Origin: Piromyces finnis
Lineage: Eukaryota > Neocallimastigomycota > Neocallimastigomycetes > Neocallimastigales > Neocallimastigaceae
Assembly: GCA_002104945.1 (NCBI GenBank)
Contig: MCFH01000058.1
Coordinates: 1 to 64,000 of the forward strand
Reading direction: 5' to 3'
Length of the DNA stretch: 64,000 bases
Position numbers and translations under genes: made by a program. This document shows, one piece after another, positions 57,798 to 64,000 of this stretch. Position 1 is the first letter of the stretch, and the number at the start of each line of letters is the position of its first letter. The notes beneath the pieces were generated by a model. The model saw only the letters and a program-made list of their open reading frames with translations, was not told where the DNA came from and searched no databases.

Positions 57798-58416
57798 TGT
57801 CACAATAACATATATAAAAATTTAAAAAATTTGGACACATGGAAAAAATTAAAAATTTTTTTTAAAATTTGAAAATTTGAAAATTTGAAAAAATTTATTT
57901 TTTAAATTTTTATTAAAAAATTTCAAAGTATAAAATTTCTAATATTTGAAATTATTAAATTTTTTAAAATTATTAAAATTTTATTATTAAAAATTTTAAT
58001 TTAAATTTATTAACTATTTACAATAATTATATTAATTATTAATTTATAAAAATTAAATATTTTATAATTAGATAATAATTAATTAAAATTAAAAAATGTA
58101 ATGATTAAAATTGTTCATGTATAAAAAGAACAAAAATTGACAAAAATTACGAAGCTTTAGCGTTAGTAATTTTTTAACCTAAAGTTAATAAAATTTATAA
58201 ACTCCTATAAAACCTAAAACTTTAAAAATTTTAATATTTTTAATAACTTAATATATGCTGATATTAAGTTATTGCTAAAATAAAAATATTATTTAAATTT
58301 CTTTATATAAATATTATAAGCTTTACGCCTTCAATAGGAAAGCGTATTATATTTATTAATTAATATAACTAGTGTGCTTACCACACTTTTCTTTAATAAA
58401 AAATCGCTTTTTGACA
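57798..58416 (-). mobile_element. Family F solo LTR, complete
   Basis: 619 bp with inverted ends TGTCA/TGACA. The inverse copy is at 9916-10494. Flanks TACAT and GCAAT do not match. It abuts the A 3' LTR with one base between. Confidence 0.75.
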
Positions 58417-58423
58417 GCAATTA

Positions 58424-58919
58424 TGTAAAAGGTTTATTATAATATTAGTTAATAGGTTATTAAATTAGTTAATTAAGTTAGTTATTACCTCTCTATACGA
58501 GTTAATAACTAAATAAAGTTTTATAAAAAATAATAAAAGAAGGAAAATAAATATTATAACACTAAAATAAATATAAACACTTATATAAATATTTTATGAA
58601 ATAACTTTTACTTAAATAATTATATTTTAATTATATCTTTTATTTATTGATTATAATTATCTACATTAATTATTATTATAGTTATTAATTTACTTTAATA
58701 CTAACGCTAAAGTATTTAACGTTAGTTTTGACTATACTATTTAACTATATGAGTTTATTTTCTTTACCACTTGATTGGGTAAAGCAAATAAACTTCCTAT
58801 TTAATTAATAACCATTAATATATGGTTATGCATATATTTGGCCAATAAATGGTGACCAGAATATATGGTTTCAATTGAAATATTTGTGGGCAAACTTATG
58901 GCCACAAATATTTCTTACA
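58424..58919 (-). mobile_element. Family A solo LTR
   Basis: 496 bp with a perfect duplication AATTA (58419-58423 and 58920-58924). No tRNA gene is visible next to it. Confidence 0.94.
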
Positions 58920-58926
58920 AATTATA

Positions 58927-59738
58927 TGATAAATAATGAAATTAATAAATATAAAATTATTATTATACCTGATTTTTAAGTTAACCCTAAAAGTAACTTA
59001 AAACAAGTTATAGTTTAATTAAGTACTTTACCAAAATTCTTAAATAAAATTAATCCTAAACACTACATATGTTTTGATTATTGAAAGAAAATAATAAACT
59101 TTAATTAATCGAGATCAAAATATATAACTTTTGTTAAATTAATTGTTAAATTAAATGTTTAATAACTTCGTTAGTAAATTACACTTTAAAAGTAAACAAA
59201 TATAATAATTCATGTTATAAAATAATATAATTAAACACCTTTATTAAAACATTAAAAATAATTATTACTTTAATTAATTGTAAAATAAACAACTTTTTAT
59301 ATTCTTTAACTTTTAATTATTTCTTTTATTGTTATTTCTAATTACTTTTATTACTTTTATTGTAAATAGTTATTAATTTTATTGTTTTAATGTAAATAGT
59401 TTAAATTTAAAAGAAAATATAAATACATGTAAATATTCTTATTTTAATCATTATTATTATTATTAATAAAGAAATATTATATAGTTAGATTAATATTTTA
59501 TAATTTTAATAATCACTTTTATACTTAAATAAATAAAAATTTTAAATATTTAAATATTAGAAAAACAAGTGTTTCTAATAAAACAATTTAGTGTTTTAAC
59601 AAAACAATTTTATTAATTTTTATAAAAACGATCTTAAATCTTAATCAATATAACTTATATAGTTATAACAAAAGATATAATATAATAATCACTTTTTGAA
59701 GTAAAATTCAAAATTAAGATTATTATCAAATTATATCA
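58927..59738 (+). mobile_element. Family D 5' LTR, start of a D element
   Basis: 812 bp, TGATAAATAATG to AATTATATCA. Unlike D solo LTRs it is followed by a tRNA-type primer-binding site, so it is the left end of a real element whose body is displaced by J at 59772. Confidence 0.85.
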
Positions 59739-59739
59739 A

Positions 59740-59760
59740 TGGTCCTTCGAACCGGAGAAT
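59740..59760 (+). promoter_or_regulatory. Primer-binding site of the D element, tRNA-Tyr type
   Basis: TGGTCCTTCGAACCGGAG begins two bases after the LTR. It is complementary to the 3' end of common eukaryotic tRNA-Tyr (…CGAAGGA plus CCA), from knowledge of that family. No self-complement was found in the D LTR. Confidence 0.65.
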
Positions 59761-59771
59761 CAAAATAAGGT

Positions 59772-60154
59772 TGTAACGAAATATTATAATAATAAACACA
59801 CACACTCTAATGTATCAAATATATGTATTTTTTTTTTAATAATGTTTATTTATTAAATTTATTATTATAATACGACTAACTCGCTAGGTCAGTGTATTAT
59901 CAAACTAAAGACGAAACAAAAAAAAACTAATTTTTATTAATTATTAATAAAAACACTAAAGAACTATTTTATCTTTCTTATTCTCTCTTTTATACATGAA
60001 AATTATTTTTTTTTTTTTTTTTTTTTTTAATACAATTTGATAAGTGAATTAATTACTTAATGATTGGTTATAAAAATATAATTATGAAATTTTCATTAAT
60101 CTAACCTTAATGATTTTCTAGTCTAACCCTTATCATTAGATATACCTCATTACA
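59772..60154 (-). repeat. 3' LTR of element J
   Basis: 383 bp, sense TGTAATGAGG...TTCGTTACA, preceded by purine tract GAGGAGGAGC. Holds a 23-base T run (sense A) at about 60006-60028. Confidence 0.85.
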
Positions 60155-60256
60155 AGCTCCTCCTCTAAATTCGGATTCCAGACGAATTTATAAGCTAATA
60201 ATTTTTTTTTTTTTTTTTTTTTTTTTAAATAGGCAGTTGACTTCATATGAGAATTA

Positions 60257-60569
60257 AAAGGTGTGGTACAATGGTCGAGTAGTTGGCAATGAACTAGAAG
60301 GTTGTGGGTTCGAAGTCGGGGTTGGTAGAGTAACTTTGATGTAAGGCGGGTTGGCGCCAAGACTAAAGTATGTCCAACAAGTACTAGAGGTTTCATAGGC
60401 AAGGTTCCAATATGGCCGTTTGATAGTACTTGTTCTTGGTACGCTTGTAAGTCCAGTAAATCCCTATGGGAGCTTCGCCAAAACGGTATCGGTTAAGTTT
60501 ATTCTAAAAATTAATATTCCCTCATTTGTGTCTAAAAATTAATGAAAATTAGTTAATTTTATTATTATT

Positions 60570-60616
<47 letters not shown>
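60257..60616 (+). mobile_element. SINE-like tRNA-derived sequence in the J 3' region
   Basis: Plus strand begins GTGTGGTACAATGGTCGAG (A-box-like), with GGTTCGAAGTC (B-box-like) at 60307-60317, the spacing of a tRNA head. It is followed by about 180 bp of GC-richer unique body and a final run of about 45 T. Opposite strand to J. No homolog in H at the same place. The tail is poly-T rather than poly-A, so the class is uncertain; it could also be captured tRNA-related sequence. Confidence 0.5.
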
Positions 60617-60618
<2 letters not shown>

Positions 60619-63600
60619 GGGTCTTGTTGAATTCTCTTAGCTTTGCTGGACAGTTCAGATTTTCTTCGGGTTCCCATGAGGCTTCTGAAATAGGATATCC
60701 TTTCCATTTGATCAAGTACTGAGTTTTGTTATAGCGTCTTCTTTTGTCCAGAATTTCTTCTACTTCGTATTCCTCCTCTTCGTTTATAATGACAGGTGGT
60801 GGAGGTTGAACTTTTCGGTTTGTACTTTTCCCTTCGAAGTAAGGCTCGAGAGATGATTTATGGAATACCGGATCAATCTTCATGTTACCAGGGAGTTTCA
60901 ATTTAAATGAGACTTCTGATATTTGTTGTTCAATTTCATAGGGACCGAGTTTCCGAGGGGTGAATTTTTTATTTCCCTTAACTAAATTATTATTGATTAA
61001 CCATACCTTTTCTCCTGGTTTGAATGACGGGCCTGGTTGTCTATGTCTATTGGCGAAATGTTCTTGTTTCTTTTGGGCTTCCGAAAGGTTTTTCTTGAGG
61101 GTGCTGATAATTTCTTTTAATTCTTTTGTGTATTCTTCAGCTCTTGGAACTTCACTTGTTGTTGGAATTGTTGGATTAAAATTAGGATGGAAACCATAGT
61201 TCAAGAAGAAGGGTGTTTGTTTTGCAGATTCTTGAACTGAATTATTGTAACTAAATTCAGCTAGGCTTAAGTATTCGATCCAGTTAGTGCCTTTGTAATT
61301 TGAGAAGCAGCGTAGATATTGTTCTACAACGGAGTTCACTCTCTCCGTCTGGCCATTGGATTGGTGGTGATAAGCAGAAGAGTATTTCAAATCAATCTTG
61401 AGGGTAGCAAAGAATTTCTTCCAAAACTTTGAAGTGAACTGAGAACCTTGGTCGAGAACAATGTCGGAGGGGCATCCATGAAGTTTGAAGACGTTGTTAA
61501 TGAAAGCTTCGGCAGCACGTTCAGCAGAGGGAACTTTTTCAAGAGGGATAAAGTGAGCCATTTTTGTCAATCGATCAATGACAACGAAGATACAGGTAAA
61601 TCCACGAGAAGAGGGGAGGTCAGTGATAAAATCCATAGCAATGGAAGACCAGGGACGTTCACCTAAAGGAAGAGTGGATAATAACCCGTAAGGTTTATGT
61701 CTAGAGGATTTCGAACGACAGCAGACCTCACAAGAACGGACATAGTCCTTAACATCCTGATACATTTTGGGCCACCAGTAGTTACGGGAAATCAAGGATA
61801 AAGTTTTTGAAATACCAAAATGGCCGGCAGCAGGGGAGTCATGACAAGAAGACAGAATTTCAACTCGGCAATCATTAGGAACATAGATTTTATCTTGGAA
61901 AAGGAGGACGTTGTTACTAAGTTTGTAGTCAGAAGAACAATTATCATTGAGAAGTTGATTAGAAGTCTCAATGAAGAATTTGTCAAGTTTACAAGAGAGA
62001 GCAATTTTTTCAAGAAGAGAAGAAGGAGTGGATGAAGCAAAGCAGGAGCTGAAATTTTCGGGACGAAAGACAGAGTTATTAGAATCGGAATTGCAAGAGT
62101 GATCAAGATAGTCAGGTCTTCTTGACAAGGCATCGGTTTTCCCGTTCGAGGAACCAGGGCGATATTCAATGACAAAATCGAATTCAGCAAGGAAAAGGGA
62201 CCATCTAATTAATCTCTGAGTCATCTTCTCCGGTTTCTTCTGAAAAAGGAGGTTTCTGTGGTCTGATATAATTTTGAAAGGATGATTCGCACCTTTCAAA
62301 AAATGTCTCCACACTTCTAAGGACGCGACGATAGCCAAAAGTTCTTTATCATAGATAGGGTAGTTCTTCTCCGGGTTTGTAAGGGATCTAGAAAAGAACG
62401 CAACAGGGTGAAGAATATTGTCGGACTTGTTGACTTGAGACAATACAGCACCTATGGCGAAGTTACTTGCATCGGTTTCGACAACGAAAGGTAGGTCAAC
62501 ATCAGGATATGCAAGGATAGGCTGACTAATAAAATGCTTAACCAAAGCATCAAAAGCATCTTGAGCGGTATCGTTCCAAACGAAGGCGGTGTTCTTCTTG
62601 CAAAGTTGGTGGAGTGGGTGAGCAATCTTAGCAAAGCCAGGAATAAATCTACGATAATAGTTGGCTAAGCCTAGGAAAGATTGTAGCTCATGGACCGATT
62701 TAGGAGTCGGCCATTCCGCAATGGCTTTCACCTTATTAGGGTCCATTCCGATACCAGAGGCAGAGATTCTATGACCAAGGAAGTCAAGACAAGGAGAGTC
62801 GAATAGACATTTTTCAAGTTTAGCGTACAGTCCGGCTTCTTCGAGTCTACGAAGGACTTCATTGACGTGTTCATGATGTTCGGCTATATTATCAGAGAAA
62901 ATGATAATATCGTCAATATACGAAAAGACGAATTTACCGATAATGCCTTCAAGAACGTCGTTAATAAAATGTTGGAAGACTGCAGGAGCGTTCTTGAGAC
63001 CGAAAGGCATTACCAGATATTCGAAATGGCCAAATTGACAGGTGAAGGCGGTCTTATATTCATCGCCTTCTTTGATTCTTACCAAGTTATAGGCGGATCG
63101 AAGATCTAGCTTCGAGAACACCTTAGCTTTTCCTAGATGATCCAACATGTCTTGGATCAATGGGAGAGGGTACGAGTTCCTAATGGTGATTTCGTTCAAG
63201 CGGCGGTAGTCGATACACATACGAAGTTCTCCACTCTTCTTCGGGACAAACAGAACGGGAGCACCAGCTGGCGATTTGGATTTGCGGATAAACCCCTTTT
63301 TTAAATTTTCATTAATGGTTTCTTCTAATACCTTTGATTCTTTCTCAGTAAGTCGGTAGATTGGACCATAAAACAAGTTGCTATTTGGTCTCAGGTTGAT
63401 CTCACAGTCGTACGGGCGATGAGGAGGGAGTTTATCAGCGAGCCTTTCCTCGAACACTTTGGAGTGTTGAGAGTAGTGAATTGGAATTTGGGGTGACTCA
63501 ACTTCAGGTTCTTCTAAACAAGTGAATACATTGAAAGGGTATTCAGGTGTATTTCCAACTGACATTTCGTCCTTCGATTGGTCTTCGAGTTCAGAAGTGG

Positions 63601-64000
63601 TAGAGCTAGCAGATTCTTTCCTTAAGCAATTTTCCTTACAGTATTCAGAATGATAGGAAACGTCCTTACTAGCAAAATTGATTGTCGGATTGTGAAGGGC
63701 CAGCCAATCAGAGCCAAGAATACAACAGTAAGAAGGCAATTCTACGACGTAAAATTGTAACTGGCATGAGTGATTCATGTGTTCCACAGTTATAGGCCAA
63801 GTCTGGCCGATAATCTTTTGGTGACCTCCGATACCTATAATTTGTGGGCATTTTACTTTGGTAATTATAGGGATCTCATGGGCCTTAACAAAGGCGTGGT
63901 CTATCAAACAGAATTGTGAACCACTATCTAAGAGAACTTTAGTTCCGACAGATTTGTATGGAAGAACAACATCAACATCGATAACAGTTTGAGGTAAAGA
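60614..64000 (-). CDS. Pol polyprotein of element J (5' partial)
   Basis: Open frame from the window edge to the stop at 60614, over 1,120 codons; the start lies outside. Order: protease LLDSGSQF at about 63915-63935; RT with [11 protein letters not shown] and [11 protein letters not shown]; RNase H ([36 protein letters not shown]); integrase HHCC ([10 protein letters not shown]...CEVCC), DDE residues in [16 protein letters not shown] and NGQTERVN; C-terminal chromodomain ([26 protein letters not shown]). All catalytic residues present and no internal stop. About as similar to H as sister families. Gag and zinc knuckle would lie beyond 64000. Confidence 0.96.

Larger units (their letters stand above)
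59772..64000 (-). mobile_element. Ty3/Gypsy chromodomain retrotransposon J, 5' end outside window
   Basis: Minus-strand element with its 3' LTR at 59772-60154, a 3' region with a SINE-like insert, and pol running past 64000. It belongs with H: same domain order, similar protein and similar 3' purine tract. Inserted about 33 bp into the D element. The flank AAGGT (59767-59771) should reappear beyond the far LTR if the copy is intact. Confidence 0.93.

Noticed and set aside
59741-59771. tRNA gene fragment (TTCGAACC motif)
   Set aside because: No A box or cloverleaf. Its position two bases after a D LTR and the TGG start fit a primer-binding site.

Overview
The window is a gene-poor, extremely AT-rich eukaryotic region built almost entirely from LTR retrotransposons. 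It has four tRNA genes with eukaryotic internal promoters, long (ATT)n, (TTTA)n and (TAA)n tracts, several single-ORF Ty3/Gypsy elements (some with chromodomains), and one decayed ABCA-type transporter. This fits an early-diverging AT-rich fungus. An anaerobic gut fungus (Neocallimastigomycota) is my best guess, by inference from composition and content. No intact ordinary host protein gene was seen.

Layout. 1-2,680: microsatellite and an ABCA transporter pseudogene (minus). 2,690-10,870: noncoding LTR relics and a (CAA)/(TAA) tract. 10,869-20,547: a decayed Ty3 element (here B') on the minus strand, split by a near-intact Ty3 element H (11,392-17,914, TSD CAGGT). 20,548-27,420: a plus-strand Gypsy relic (G') cut by four solo LTRs of one family (I). 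27,889-28,053: tRNA-Met and tRNA-Ser. 28,067-39,949: a solo LTR of family A interrupted by a short LTR element C, then D LTRs, Ty3 element E (31,616-38,218) and an inverted A LTR. 40,718-42,958: nested solo LTRs (B'', E, A) stacked upstream of tRNA-Trp. 44,779-44,852: tRNA-Arg. 44,864-57,796: Ty3 element A, split by a complete intact-looking element B (45,725-51,844, TSD ATCAT). 57,798-59,760: solo LTRs and the start of a D element. 59,772-64,000: Ty3 element J (minus, runs off the window) with a SINE-like tRNA-derived sequence in its 3' region.

Family letters are my own labels. Elements A, B, E, H and J encode one fused Gag-PR-RT-RNaseH-IN polyprotein. A, B, B' and E carry an exact 11-nt sequence directly after the 5' LTR that is complementary to a site inside the LTR about 30-40 bp after a TATA-like box (H has 10 of 11). 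This is the arrangement of Tf1-type self-primed reverse transcription. All three tRNA genes with a free 5' flank have a family-A LTR 11-13 bp upstream in the same divergent orientation, which suggests Pol III-targeted integration. Nested insertions give relative ages: B is younger than A, H younger than B', C younger than the A solo LTR at tRNA-Ser, and J younger than a D element.
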